From the NCBI GenBank assembly GCA_021773635.1, contig JAJFJV010000023.1:62001-126000 (forward strand): a stretch of 64,000 nt of DNA, in the 5' to 3' direction. Below, one piece after another: positions 37,353 to 46,006 of this stretch (position 1 is the first letter of the stretch; every line of letters begins with the position of its first letter). A program made the translations under genes and the position numbers. The DNA is from Gammaproteobacteria bacterium. Its GTDB lineage: Bacteria; Pseudomonadota; Gammaproteobacteria; HK1. The notes under the pieces were generated by a model. That model was not told the origin of the DNA, did no database searches, and was given only the letters and a program-made list of their open reading frames with translations.

Positions 37353-38360
37353 ATGCGCCACCTTTACCTCCTTCGCTACCTCACCACCTGCCTGTCCCTT
37401 GTCATCGCAATCGGCCTGATAGCCACCCCGATTGCCCAGGCCAAAGAAATCGTCATCAAGTTCAGCCATGTCACCAGTGGCAAAAAACATCCCAAATATC
37501 TCGCTGCCGAAGAGTTTGCCAAGCGTGTCAACGAGCGCCTGGCGGGCAAGGTCCGTGTGGAGGTCTATCCGGGTGGCCAGCTCTTTAACGACAAGGCCGT
37601 TCTTATTGAGCTCATCAAGGGGAAATCGGTACAGATGGCTGCGCCCTCGCTCTCCAAGTTCGAGGCCATCACCAAAAAATTCCGCATCTTCGATCTGCCT
37701 TTCCTGTTTAACGATATCAATGCGGTCAATGCCTTCCAGGGGTCTACACACGGCAAGGCCCTGCTCCGCTCCATGGAGAAAAAAGGCATTCTCGGACTTG
37801 CTTACTGGCATAACGGCATGAAGCAGATGTCCGCCAATAAACCGCTGATCAAACCGGCGGATGCCAAGGGCCTGAAGTTCCGTGTTCAGCAGTCCGATGT
37901 GCTGGTGGCCCAGTTCAAACAGTTGGGTGCCACTCCTCAAAAGATGGCCTTCAAGGAAGTGTACGGCGCACTCCAGACTGGCGTCGTCGATGGTCAGGAG
38001 AACACTTGGTCTAACATCTACTCGAAGAAGTTTTTTGAGGTCCAGAATGGTGTGACCGAAACCGACCACGGAGTTATCGATTACGCGGTCATCGTTTCCA
38101 AACGCTTCTGGAGCAAACTACCCAAGGACATCCGAACAGAGCTGAACGCCATCATGGCGGAGGTCACCTCTGACCGGAACGGCATGGCCCGCAGCCTGAA
38201 TCTGGAGAACCGCCAGAAGATCCTGGATGCCAGCAGTACCATCAACACCCTCAGCAAGGCGCAGCGTGAAGCCTGGCGCCAAGCCATGAAGCCGGTGTGG
38301 AATCAGTTCGCCGACCAGATTGGGCATGACCTGCTGAAAGCAGCCCAGTCCGCGAAATAA
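37353..38360 (+). CDS. dctP: TRAP transporter substrate-binding protein DctP
   Basis: A 335-residue periplasmic receptor with a Sec signal peptide (hydrophobic stretch about residues 10-28, cleavage after IAQA). The DctP fold shows in IKFSHVTSGKKHPKYLAAEEFAKRV, and the carboxylate-binding arginine lies in GLKFRVQQSDV near residue 175. It delivers an organic acid, likely a C4-dicarboxylate or other 2-oxo/hydroxy acid, to the DctQM permease encoded next. The substrate cannot be read out. It is the first gene of the dctPQM operon. Confidence 0.95.
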   Translation: MRHLYLLRYLTTCLSLVIAIGLIATPIAQAKEIVIKFSHVTSGKKHPKYLAAEEFAKRVNERLAGKVRVEVYPGGQLFNDKAVLIELIKGKSVQMAAPSLSKFEAITKKFRIFDLPFLFNDINAVNAFQGSTHGKALLRSMEKKGILGLAYWHNGMKQMSANKPLIKPADAKGLKFRVQQSDVLVAQFKQLGATPQKMAFKEVYGALQTGVVDGQENTWSNIYSKKFFEVQNGVTETDHGVIDYAVIVSKRFWSKLPKDIRTELNAIMAEVTSDRNGMARSLNLENRQKILDASSTINTLSKAQREAWRQAMKPVWNQFADQIGHDLLKAAQSAK

Positions 38361-38363
38361 TGA

Positions 38364-38972
38364 TTGGCATTCACACTACCCGTTCCAGGCAACTGGACTA
38401 AGCGGTTGTCCGGGCTTGTAGCCTTTCTGCACCGCCTGGAGGAAGGCATCCTCGCCTTCCTCCTCGCGGCCATGGCGCTGGTGACCTTTGGTCAAGTCGT
38501 GGCCCGCTACCTGTTCAATACCGGCGCCATCTGGGCACTGGAACTTACCTCCTTTCTGTTTGCCTGGCTGGTCATCCTCGGCATGGCTTACGGCGTGCGT
38601 ATCCATTCCCATATCGGTGTAGACGCCTTCATCAAGCTGTTCGACAAACCCAAGCAACGCATCCTGGGGTTGATCGCGATCCTGGCAGGACTGGCCTATG
38701 CCGTGCTGCTGCTATACGGCTCCTGGGAACAGACCTTTGGCATCATCTACGAATATGAAATTGAAGCAGAGGATCTGAAGATCCCGCTCTGGATTCCGCT
38801 CAGCGTACTGATAATCGGTTTTTCCACCATGATCGTGCGCCTGATGCTGATCGCCTGGCGCGTGATCATGCTGGGCGAGTCGCCCGAGCTGATTGCCGAT
38901 GAAAGTCGTGAAGCCGTCGAGCAATTCGAGGAAGCCGAAGACGAGAGCGAACAACAGGAGCCAAAAGCATGA
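38364..38972 (+). CDS. dctQ: TRAP transporter small permease DctQ
   Basis: A 202-residue membrane protein with four hydrophobic segments, typical of DctQ, and an acidic C-terminal tail rich in Glu. The frame has TTG as first start codon, 4 bases after the dctP stop; an exact start is uncertain. It overlaps dctM by 4 bases (ATGA), so the two permease parts are co-translated. Confidence 0.92.
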   Translation: MAFTLPVPGNWTKRLSGLVAFLHRLEEGILAFLLAAMALVTFGQVVARYLFNTGAIWALELTSFLFAWLVILGMAYGVRIHSHIGVDAFIKLFDKPKQRILGLIAILAGLAYAVLLLYGSWEQTFGIIYEYEIEAEDLKIPLWIPLSVLIIGFSTMIVRLMLIAWRVIMLGESPELIADESREAVEQFEEAEDESEQQEPKA

Positions 38973-40330
38973 CCATTGCCTTCCTGTTCATTGCGTTGTT
39001 TTCACTACTCTTTATCGGTGCTCCTATCGCTGTTGCCCTCGGGCTTTCCAGCGTCTCTACCATGCTCTTTTTCGCCGATGACGACCTGGCCTCCCTGGCC
39101 GGCAAGCTCTTCGACACCATGCACCACTACACGCTGATGGCGATTCCCTTCTTCGTCCTGTCATCGGCCTTTCTGTCCACCGGAGGTGTCGCACGCCGGC
39201 TAATCCGTTTCGCCACCAATATCGTCGGGCATCTTCCCGGCGGTCTGGCCATGGCCAGCGTTGTCGCCTGTATCCTGTTTGCTGCCGTCTCCGGCTCATC
39301 ACCGGCTACGGTGGTAGCCATCGGCTCCATCGTCATCGTAGGGATGGTAAAGGCGGGCTACAGTCAGGATTTCGCGGCAGGCCTGATCGCTAATGCGGGC
39401 ACCCTCGGCATTCTGATTCCGCCGTCCATCGTCATGGTGGTCTATGCGGCGGCAACCGAGGTTTCAGTGGGCCGTATGTTCATGGCGGGCGTCATTCCAG
39501 GCATCGTCGCGGGAGCGATGCTGATGATCACTATCTACATCATCGCCCGGATCAAACATCTGCCACGCCAGCCCGTACCCACATTCCGCGAATTTCGTGA
39601 GTCTTTTACTGACGCCATCTGGGGCCTGTTCCTCATTATCATCATTCTTGGTGGCATCTATGGCGGCATTTTTACCCCCACCGAAGCGGCTGCGGTAGCG
39701 GCGGTGTATGCCTATTTCATCGCAATTTTCGTATACAAGGATATCGGCCCGCTGAAAGAGGGCGCACCACGGCTTCCCCCGCACAAACTGGCGGTCCAGG
39801 TTTTCATTCACGAAGACATCGTGAAAACCCTGCTGGATGCAGCCCGTGTGACCATCATGCTGATGTTCATCATCGCTAACGCGATGCTGTTCGCTCACGT
39901 ACTGACGGCCGAGCGCATTCCCCATGCCATCACCGAATTAATCGTTGGCGCGGGTCTTGGGCCTATCTCCTTCCTGCTCATCGTCAACCTGATCCTGATT
40001 CTGGCCGGCGACTTTATGGAGCCCTCCGCGATCCTGCTCATCATGGCGCCGATCCTGTTTCCCATTGCGGTCCGACTCGGTATCGACCCTATCCACCTCG
40101 GCATCATCATGGTGGTCAACATGGAGATTGGCATGGTCACCCCACCGGTTGGCCTCAACCTCTTTGTCACCGCCAGCATCACCAATATGTCCCTTGTGCG
40201 GGTACTCAAGGCGGCTGTACCGTGGATGAGCATCCTGTTGGTCTTCCTCGGAATCGTGACCTATGTACCCATCTTGTCTACCTGGCTACCCAACATGCTG
40301 ATGGGCCCGGAGATAGTCAGCCCGCAGTAA
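38969..40330 (+). CDS. dctM: TRAP transporter large permease DctM
   Basis: A 453-residue protein with about 11-12 membrane helices. Family marks include SGSSPATVVAIGSIVIVGMVKAGY near residue 110, GILIPPSIVMVVYAAATEVSVG near 150 and the late ...MEIGMVTPPVGLNLFV near 390. With DctP and DctQ it forms a secondary, Na+-driven importer. It is the last gene of the operon. Confidence 0.95.
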   Translation: MTIAFLFIALFSLLFIGAPIAVALGLSSVSTMLFFADDDLASLAGKLFDTMHHYTLMAIPFFVLSSAFLSTGGVARRLIRFATNIVGHLPGGLAMASVVACILFAAVSGSSPATVVAIGSIVIVGMVKAGYSQDFAAGLIANAGTLGILIPPSIVMVVYAAATEVSVGRMFMAGVIPGIVAGAMLMITIYIIARIKHLPRQPVPTFREFRESFTDAIWGLFLIIIILGGIYGGIFTPTEAAAVAAVYAYFIAIFVYKDIGPLKEGAPRLPPHKLAVQVFIHEDIVKTLLDAARVTIMLMFIIANAMLFAHVLTAERIPHAITELIVGAGLGPISFLLIVNLILILAGDFMEPSAILLIMAPILFPIAVRLGIDPIHLGIIMVVNMEIGMVTPPVGLNLFVTASITNMSLVRVLKAAVPWMSILLVFLGIVTYVPILSTWLPNMLMGPEIVSPQ

Positions 40331-40374
40331 TACCGGTCCGCCACAGGCAATCACCTCAACATACGCTTGAACGC

Positions 40375-40394
40375 ATATACGGATTCACGTATAT
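40375..40394. promoter_or_regulatory. inverted-repeat operator before arsR
   Basis: ATATACG and CGTATAT are separated by 6 bases and lie 8 bases upstream of the chosen arsR start. ArsR/SmtB repressors bind such imperfect AT-rich dyads at their own promoters. Confidence 0.65.
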
Positions 40395-40402
40395 TCTCCG
40401 GC

Positions 40403-40756
40403 ATGCGCCCTGAAGCCGACCTGTTCTTTCGCATGATTTCCGACAGCACCCGCCTGCGCGCGCTGATGTTGCTTCAGCGTGAGGGCGAGCTCTGCGTTTG
40501 CGAGCTAACCCACGCCCTGGGGATGTCCCAACCAAAAATCTCACGCCATCTGGCCCGCCTGCGCGAATCCGGCATCCTGCTCGGGCAACGCACCGGGCAG
40601 TGGATTTACTATCGAATCAATCCGGAGCTACCGGCCTGGGAACTGGCCGTCCTGAAACACACGCTTACGGGCGTTGTCGATTCCCTGCCATATACCTCCG
40701 ATCATCACAAACTCGAGGCCATGCCCAATCGGCCGGTTGCGCGTATTTGCGCCTGA
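40403..40756 (+). CDS. arsR: ArsR-family metalloregulator
   Basis: The frame opens at 40367, but that ATG lies before the operator dyad; the ATG at 40403 (MRPEADLFF) is the better start, giving 117 residues. The winged helix is RLRALMLLQREGELCVCELTHALGMSQPKISRHLARLRESGIL, with the ELCVCEL pair of cysteines that binds As(III) in the E. coli-type protein. It likely represses itself and the following ArsI-like gene until arsenite or organoarsenical is bound. Confidence 0.9.
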   Translation: MRPEADLFFRMISDSTRLRALMLLQREGELCVCELTHALGMSQPKISRHLARLRESGILLGQRTGQWIYYRINPELPAWELAVLKHTLTGVVDSLPYTSDHHKLEAMPNRPVARICA

Positions 40757-40782
40757 TTTCATCACCAAGAAAGAGAGCCATA

Positions 40783-41220
40783 ATGTCCCGTCTACACATC
40801 CATATTTCCGTCGATACACTCGATTCCAGTATCCAGTTTTACTCCGCCCTGTTTGGTTCCGAGCCCAGCGTGCTGAAGGGTGATTACGCCAAATGGGATC
40901 TTCAGGAACCCGCCGTCAACTTCGCCATATCCGCACGCGGCAAAAAGGCCGGACTGGATCACGTGGGTATCCAAACCGGCTCGGACGAGGAATTGGCCAC
41001 GGTACAAGCACGGCTTGATGCGGCCGGCATCTCTGGCCTTTCCCAGGATGGCACCTGCTGCTACGCCAGTTCACAGAAATACTGGAGCGTCGATCCTCAG
41101 GGAATCGCCTGGGAGGCTTTCCACACCCTGGACTCGATTCCGACATTTAATGATGCCGACACCCAGGCCCCGGAGAACAGTTGCTGCGTACCCGACAGTG
41201 CTGCTTCTTGCTGTAGCTAG
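40783..41220 (+). CDS. arsI: ArsI/CadI-family VOC lyase
   Basis: A 145-residue vicinal-oxygen-chelate protein starting RLHIHISVDTLDSSIQFYSALFG; His5 (MSRLH) and a later LDHVGIQT histidine are candidate metal ligands. The Cys pair GTCCYA and the cysteine-rich tail (NSCCVPDSAASCCS) fit the organoarsenical C-As lyase ArsI and the related CadI proteins. An ArsR gene stands 26 bases upstream, so the pair is likely an arsenic-responsive operon. Which C-As substrate it takes cannot be settled from sequence alone. Confidence 0.82.
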   Translation: MSRLHIHISVDTLDSSIQFYSALFGSEPSVLKGDYAKWDLQEPAVNFAISARGKKAGLDHVGIQTGSDEELATVQARLDAAGISGLSQDGTCCYASSQKYWSVDPQGIAWEAFHTLDSIPTFNDADTQAPENSCCVPDSAASCCS

Positions 41221-41271
41221 CAACCGGTTTCTCTTTCCACCCATGAATCCAATACTTACAGGGGACTCCGC

Positions 41272-42381
41272 ATGAAAGCACGTGCCGCGGTTGCATGGGG
41301 GCCTAAGCAGCCCTTGTCCATAGAAGAGATCGAGGTAGCAGGCCCGAAGGAAGGCGAGGTTTTATTGAAGGTTATCGCCTCCGGAGTCTGCCACACCGAT
41401 GCCTTTACCCTGTCGGGAAACGATCCCGAAGGCGCCTTTCCCTGTGTCCTCGGTCATGAAGGCGGTTGTGAGGTGGTGGAGTGCGGTCCGGGGGTCAAGG
41501 AATTGAAGCCCGGAGACCACGTCATTCCGCTCTACATCCCGGAGTGCGGTGAATGCGAATACTGCCATTCGGATAAAACCAATCTGTGCCAATCCATCGC
41601 CTCCACGGTGTGGACCGGCTATATGCCTGACGGCACCCGACGCTTTTCCCAAAATGGCAAGCCCATTTATCACTACATGGGCTGCTCCACCTTCTCCGAA
41701 TACACCGTGGTACCCGAGATCGCCCTGGCAAAAATCAATCCCGCAGCGCCGCTGGAAAAGGTCTGTCTGCTCGGTTGTGGCATCACCACGGGCATTGGCG
41801 CGGTATTGAACACCGCCAAGGTAGAGCCGGGGTCCACCGTTGCAATCTTTGGTCTCGGCGGCATCGGTTTATCAGTGGTTCAGGGCGCGGTGATGGCGAA
41901 GGCCGCGCGCATCATCGTCATCGACACCAACGCAGATAAATTCAAGATGGCCCGCGATCTGGGAGCCACCGACTTCGTCAATCCGCGCGAACTCGATGTC
42001 AGCGTCACCGAAGCGGTGGTCGACATGACCAACGGTGGCGTGGATTATTCCTTCGAATGCATCGGCAACGTCGAGGTAATGAGGGAGGCGCTGGAGTGCT
42101 GCCACATGGGTTGGGGTGTAGCCACCATTATCGGTGTCGCCGGTGCCGGACAGGAAATTCATACCCGCCCCTTCCAGCTGGTAACCGGCCGCACCTGGAA
42201 AGGCACCGCCTTCGGCGGCGTCAAGGGCCGTAGCCAGCTACCTGGCTATGTCGACCGCTATCTGGCTGGCGACATTCAGCTGGATTCCATGATCACCCAT
42301 ACCCTGCCACTGGAAGAGATCAATACTGCCTTTGACCTGATGCATGCTGGCAAGAGCATCCGCTCGGTCATTATTTTCTAG
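41272..42381 (+). CDS. frmA: S-(hydroxymethyl)glutathione dehydrogenase
   Basis: A 369-residue class III zinc alcohol dehydrogenase. The catalytic zinc ligands are seen in [12 protein letters not shown] and GHEGGCEV, the structural zinc site in [17 protein letters not shown], and the NAD fold in [17 protein letters not shown] near residue 195. It oxidises the formaldehyde-glutathione adduct. fghA follows 12 bases later, completing the conversion to formate. The gene might also be induced by the arsR unit upstream, where demethylation of organoarsenicals could release formaldehyde; that link is inference. Confidence 0.97.
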   Translation: MKARAAVAWGPKQPLSIEEIEVAGPKEGEVLLKVIASGVCHTDAFTLSGNDPEGAFPCVLGHEGGCEVVECGPGVKELKPGDHVIPLYIPECGECEYCHSDKTNLCQSIASTVWTGYMPDGTRRFSQNGKPIYHYMGCSTFSEYTVVPEIALAKINPAAPLEKVCLLGCGITTGIGAVLNTAKVEPGSTVAIFGLGGIGLSVVQGAVMAKAARIIVIDTNADKFKMARDLGATDFVNPRELDVSVTEAVVDMTNGGVDYSFECIGNVEVMREALECCHMGWGVATIIGVAGAGQEIHTRPFQLVTGRTWKGTAFGGVKGRSQLPGYVDRYLAGDIQLDSMITHTLPLEEINTAFDLMHAGKSIRSVIIF

Positions 42382-42393
42382 GGTCTGGTCACT

Positions 42394-43230
42394 ATGAAGC
42401 AGATAGAGCGAATCAAGGAGGCCGGAGGCTGGCTGGAGCGTTACGAGCACGAGTCGGAGACGTGTCACTGCCCCATGACCTTCTCGGTATTCCTGCCACC
42501 GCGGGCACACAAGGAAAACGTACCCGCGGTCTACTGGCTTTCCGGCCTGACCTGCAGCGATGACAACTTCCGCACCAAGGCGGGCGCGCAGCGCTACGCC
42601 GCTGAACTGGAGATCGCCCTAATCATTCCCGATACCAGTCCACGGGGCGACCAGGTTCCGGATGTGGCCGGCCGCTACGATCTCGGTCAGGGGGCAGGTT
42701 TCTACCTCAATGCAACCCGGCAACCCTGGGTCAAACACTATCAGATGTACGATTACATCACCCGCGAGCTACCAGCCCTGGTAGAGCGCTGGTTACCGAT
42801 AACCCCCGGGCTAAAATCCATCAGCGGTCACTCCATGGGTGGACACGGCGCACTCATCGCCGCGTTGCGGGAGGCCGGTGCCTACCGCTCCGTCTCCGCC
42901 TTCGCCCCGATTTGCAGTCCGGTGCATTGCGGCTGGGGGCAAGGCTGCTTCGGTCTCTATCTGGGCGATGACGAAAGTACCTGGAAGGCCTATGACGCGA
43001 GTTGCCTGATCGAAGCCGGTGCAGCGGAGATTCCGCTGTACATCGACCAGGGAACGGCGGATGAATTCCTCTCGGACCAACTGTATCCGGAGCGGCTGGA
43101 AAAGGTTTGCAGCGAACGGGACTTTCCGCTTCACCTGCGCCGTCAGGAAGGCTACGATCACAGCTATCACTTTATCGCCAGTTTCATTGGCGAACATCTC
43201 GCCTACCACGCCGCCGCGTTACGAGCCTGA
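42394..43230 (+). CDS. fghA: S-formylglutathione hydrolase
   Basis: A 278-residue esterase-D family serine hydrolase. The nucleophile is in SGHSMGGHGAL near residue 147, with Asp and His later in the chain (QGTADEF near 213 and EGYDHSYHF near 250). It splits S-formylglutathione to formate and glutathione, the step after FrmA. The start is 12 bases after the frmA stop, so the genes form an operon. Confidence 0.96.
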   Translation: MKQIERIKEAGGWLERYEHESETCHCPMTFSVFLPPRAHKENVPAVYWLSGLTCSDDNFRTKAGAQRYAAELEIALIIPDTSPRGDQVPDVAGRYDLGQGAGFYLNATRQPWVKHYQMYDYITRELPALVERWLPITPGLKSISGHSMGGHGALIAALREAGAYRSVSAFAPICSPVHCGWGQGCFGLYLGDDESTWKAYDASCLIEAGAAEIPLYIDQGTADEFLSDQLYPERLEKVCSERDFPLHLRRQEGYDHSYHFIASFIGEHLAYHAAALRA

Positions 43231-43289
43231 GCAAGCCAGAGGGTACGGCTCCGCCCGGGGATGGGCAGAATCAAATAAGGTTGCCGGCC

Positions 43290-44543
43290 ATGGAAAAAAA
43301 ATTCTCCTGGGGCATGACCCTGCCCGCTATCGTGCTGACCGTAGCCGGGTTTCTGCTGGCCTATCAGTTCGTCGACCCGGCGCCACCCAACCGGTTTATC
43401 CTCTCTACTGGCTCAGCGGGCGGGGCCTACCAGGCCTTTGCCCAGCGTTACCGGGACATCCTGGCAACGCGCGGTATTGAGGTCGTCCTGCAACCCAGCG
43501 CCGGCTCGGTAGAAAACCTGGAGCGACTACGCGCGGGTGAGGCGGATGCCGCTCTGGTACAGGGGGGTGTAGACAGCACGGATGGTGGTGACTTACTCGC
43601 ACTTGGCAGCCTTTATCTGGAACCCCTGTGGATATTTCACCGCGCGGAGAATATCAAAGTCCTGCCCGACCTCATCGGCAAACGGTTGGCAGTAGGCCCG
43701 CCCGGCAGCGGCACCCGTGCCCTGGCCCTGCGCCTGCTGGAAGATAACGATCTGCTCGCTGAAATGGCCCTGCAACCTCTAGGTGGTGAGGCCGCACACA
43801 AGGCCCTGGTCGCCGGAGAGATAGATGCCGCATTCTTCGTCGCCTCACCGCAAGCCCCCCTCATTCGCACTCTGCTGCAGGACCGAAATCTCACGCTCTT
43901 CAGCTTCCAGCGTGCCGAGGCCTACACCCGGCGCCTGCGCTACCTGTCCAGCATAACCTTGCCGCGTGGCATGGTAGACATGGCAGGGGATCTTCCGGCT
44001 GAAGACAAAACCCTGGTCGCAGCGACCGCCAACCTCATAGTTCATCCGGACCTGCATCCCGCGCTGCAACAAATCCTGCTGCAAACGGCCAGCGAAGTAC
44101 ATCGGGGAGGCGGTTGGTTTGAGCGCGCGGGAACATTCCCCAATGCGGACTTTGCGGAATATCCGGTCAGCCCCGAGGCGCGCCGTTTCTACAAGTACGG
44201 CCCGCCGCTATTGCAGCGCTACATGCCCTTCTGGGCCGCCACCCTGCTCGATCGCCTGAAGGTGATGCTGCTGCCACTGCTGATGCTGATGATCCCGCTG
44301 ATCAAGGTCATGCCGCCGCTGTACACCTGGCGAATGCGCTCACGCATTTATCGCTGGTACCAGTCATTGCTCCAGATCGACCTGGAAAGCGCAGAAGAGA
44401 AAGCCGACAGCGCTGCCCTGGCGCAACGTGCGGAGGCATTGGAGCAGGAGGTGGCCAAGGTACATGTCCCACTATCCTTTGCCGGCCAACTGTACGATCT
44501 GCGCCAGCATATCGATTTGGTAAAGCGCCGGCTGCGCCGTTAA
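43290..44543 (+). CDS. TRAP transporter solute receptor, TAXI family
   Basis: Starting at the ATG 43290 gives 417 residues; an earlier in-frame ATG at 43107 lies inside fghA. An N-terminal membrane anchor (MTLPAIVLTVAGFLLAY) is followed by the TAXI fold: ILSTGSAGGAYQAFAQRYRDIL, then GEADAALVQGG, and VGPPGSGTRALALRLLE. A second hydrophobic segment near residue 325 (LLPLLMLMIPLIKVM) is followed by a cytoplasmic helical tail. It has no adjacent permease. TAXI proteins usually serve 4TM-12TM fused permeases, so a partner must lie elsewhere or this is a sensor-like anchored receptor. Confidence 0.85.
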   Translation: MEKKFSWGMTLPAIVLTVAGFLLAYQFVDPAPPNRFILSTGSAGGAYQAFAQRYRDILATRGIEVVLQPSAGSVENLERLRAGEADAALVQGGVDSTDGGDLLALGSLYLEPLWIFHRAENIKVLPDLIGKRLAVGPPGSGTRALALRLLEDNDLLAEMALQPLGGEAAHKALVAGEIDAAFFVASPQAPLIRTLLQDRNLTLFSFQRAEAYTRRLRYLSSITLPRGMVDMAGDLPAEDKTLVAATANLIVHPDLHPALQQILLQTASEVHRGGGWFERAGTFPNADFAEYPVSPEARRFYKYGPPLLQRYMPFWAATLLDRLKVMLLPLLMLMIPLIKVMPPLYTWRMRSRIYRWYQSLLQIDLESAEEKADSAALAQRAEALEQEVAKVHVPLSFAGQLYDLRQHIDLVKRRLRR

Positions 44544-46006
44544 TAACGCGGCCGCCGCACCTTGGCGCGGGTGATTTTTAGCTCATTCTGCTTACTGTTA
44601 CGCCCTTTTCGGGTAAGCACCTCATAGAGCAGGCTGCGGCTTTTTCCGGCTGCCAGCGAGGTAGAGAACTCCACCGTCCGGAAATCGTGCCTTTTGGCAT
44701 CCAGTGCACTGCGGAACTCCGCATCTCCCGGAAAATCACGGCGAATCTCCACCGTGATCGGTTTGCCACTGTAATTACGAATGCGCCGCGCATACACCAC
44801 GCGTTCATCCCAGCCCACCACCTTGCCATTGCGGTCAGACACGCGCCGGCCATCCCCGACCCTGCGATAGGTGCTGGACTTCGATAGCTTGAGCCAGATG
44901 TTCTCGCGCGAGCTTTTCAGCTTCTGCAATTCAAACAGGACCCGTTGATCTGCACCCAGATTGATCTCGATACGATCGCCGATGGGCACGTATTTGAGTG
45001 TCCGGGTAGCGAGATAACTCAGACCATCCCGGCCGTTGTCACGGAAAACCGTCACCTTGCCATTGGGTAGCGGCGTAGTGCCCAGCCCGGAGGGCTGGTC
45101 GTTACGCAGCAGATAAAGTCGTGCCAACTGCCCACCGTACTGTCGTGGTCGATAACGGTAGCGAATTTCAAAAGGCACATTGGTACCATCAAAGCTGCGC
45201 AGGCGCTTGGACCAGCCCTCGGGAATGGTCTCCTTGCCCTCAATGGTATAGATAAAGTACTCGCTCAAACCCTCCTTGATAATCTCCTTGGGCTGGCTGG
45301 GCGCTGACAACTCTGCCACCGCATCCTGAGCCATCAACGCCCCCTTGGCCGCACGATAACGCAATTCATTCTTGCGTTTGGCGTCCATGCGTCCCACGGC
45401 CCGCACCGGAATATTGGCGAGTTGGGCAATTTTCTCCACCAGATTCAGGGAGCCCACCACCACGCGCACCTGGGCATCGCGATAGTCCTCTCCGGAATTA
45501 TTGAATACGCGCACGAATCCCTCGATACGCATACGCTTTTCATCGGCTCCGGCCACCATCAGATAATCCGCTGACCAGGTGATTCCCGAGGTGAAATAGC
45601 TGATCTCAACCGACACCTCGCCATCCACCTTGCTCTTGACGTTCCAGTAGAGCATTTGCGGCTTGTCATGGGGAAAGGTCGTATCCAGCACCACCATACG
45701 ACCGTCGTGAGACGGGAAACGCATTTCAACCGAAGTGGGATCGATGAGCGTATTGGCCCAGCTGAACTGCAGGCTGTTTACCCCCTTTTTGAAGCTCACC
45801 ACCCGGGTCTCACGCACCAGGGTCAGATCCTCAGAGTTGTAGATCGTGAGCTGCACCGTATCCCGCTTGGGCACCGTGGAAAGATCTACATTTTTCGCCC
45901 AACCCGGCACCGCCGCAAGCATGCAAAATGCCAGCGCAAGCGCCATCTGAACAAGCCGACCAAACACTGGCACGCCCCTCATCTTCACACTCTGACTACC
46001 ATTCAT
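44540..46006 (-). CDS. DUF4139 protein (copy 1)
   Basis: A 488-residue exported protein of the DUF4139 family (beta-rich, mucoidy-inhibitor A-like). An N-terminal signal is present (ALALAFCMLAAVPGWA); the start may be the inner ATG at 45982. The C-terminal half holds repeated beta strands with the family patterns RRIRNYSGKPITVEI and AAGKSRSLLYEVLTRKGRN. The function is unknown. It overlaps its paralogue by 11 bases and converges with the TAXI gene. Confidence 0.8.
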   Translation of the reverse strand: MNGSQSVKMRGVPVFGRLVQMALALAFCMLAAVPGWAKNVDLSTVPKRDTVQLTIYNSEDLTLVRETRVVSFKKGVNSLQFSWANTLIDPTSVEMRFPSHDGRMVVLDTTFPHDKPQMLYWNVKSKVDGEVSVEISYFTSGITWSADYLMVAGADEKRMRIEGFVRVFNNSGEDYRDAQVRVVVGSLNLVEKIAQLANIPVRAVGRMDAKRKNELRYRAAKGALMAQDAVAELSAPSQPKEIIKEGLSEYFIYTIEGKETIPEGWSKRLRSFDGTNVPFEIRYRYRPRQYGGQLARLYLLRNDQPSGLGTTPLPNGKVTVFRDNGRDGLSYLATRTLKYVPIGDRIEINLGADQRVLFELQKLKSSRENIWLKLSKSSTYRRVGDGRRVSDRNGKVVGWDERVVYARRIRNYSGKPITVEIRRDFPGDAEFRSALDAKRHDFRTVEFSTSLAAGKSRSLLYEVLTRKGRNSKQNELKITRAKVRRPRY

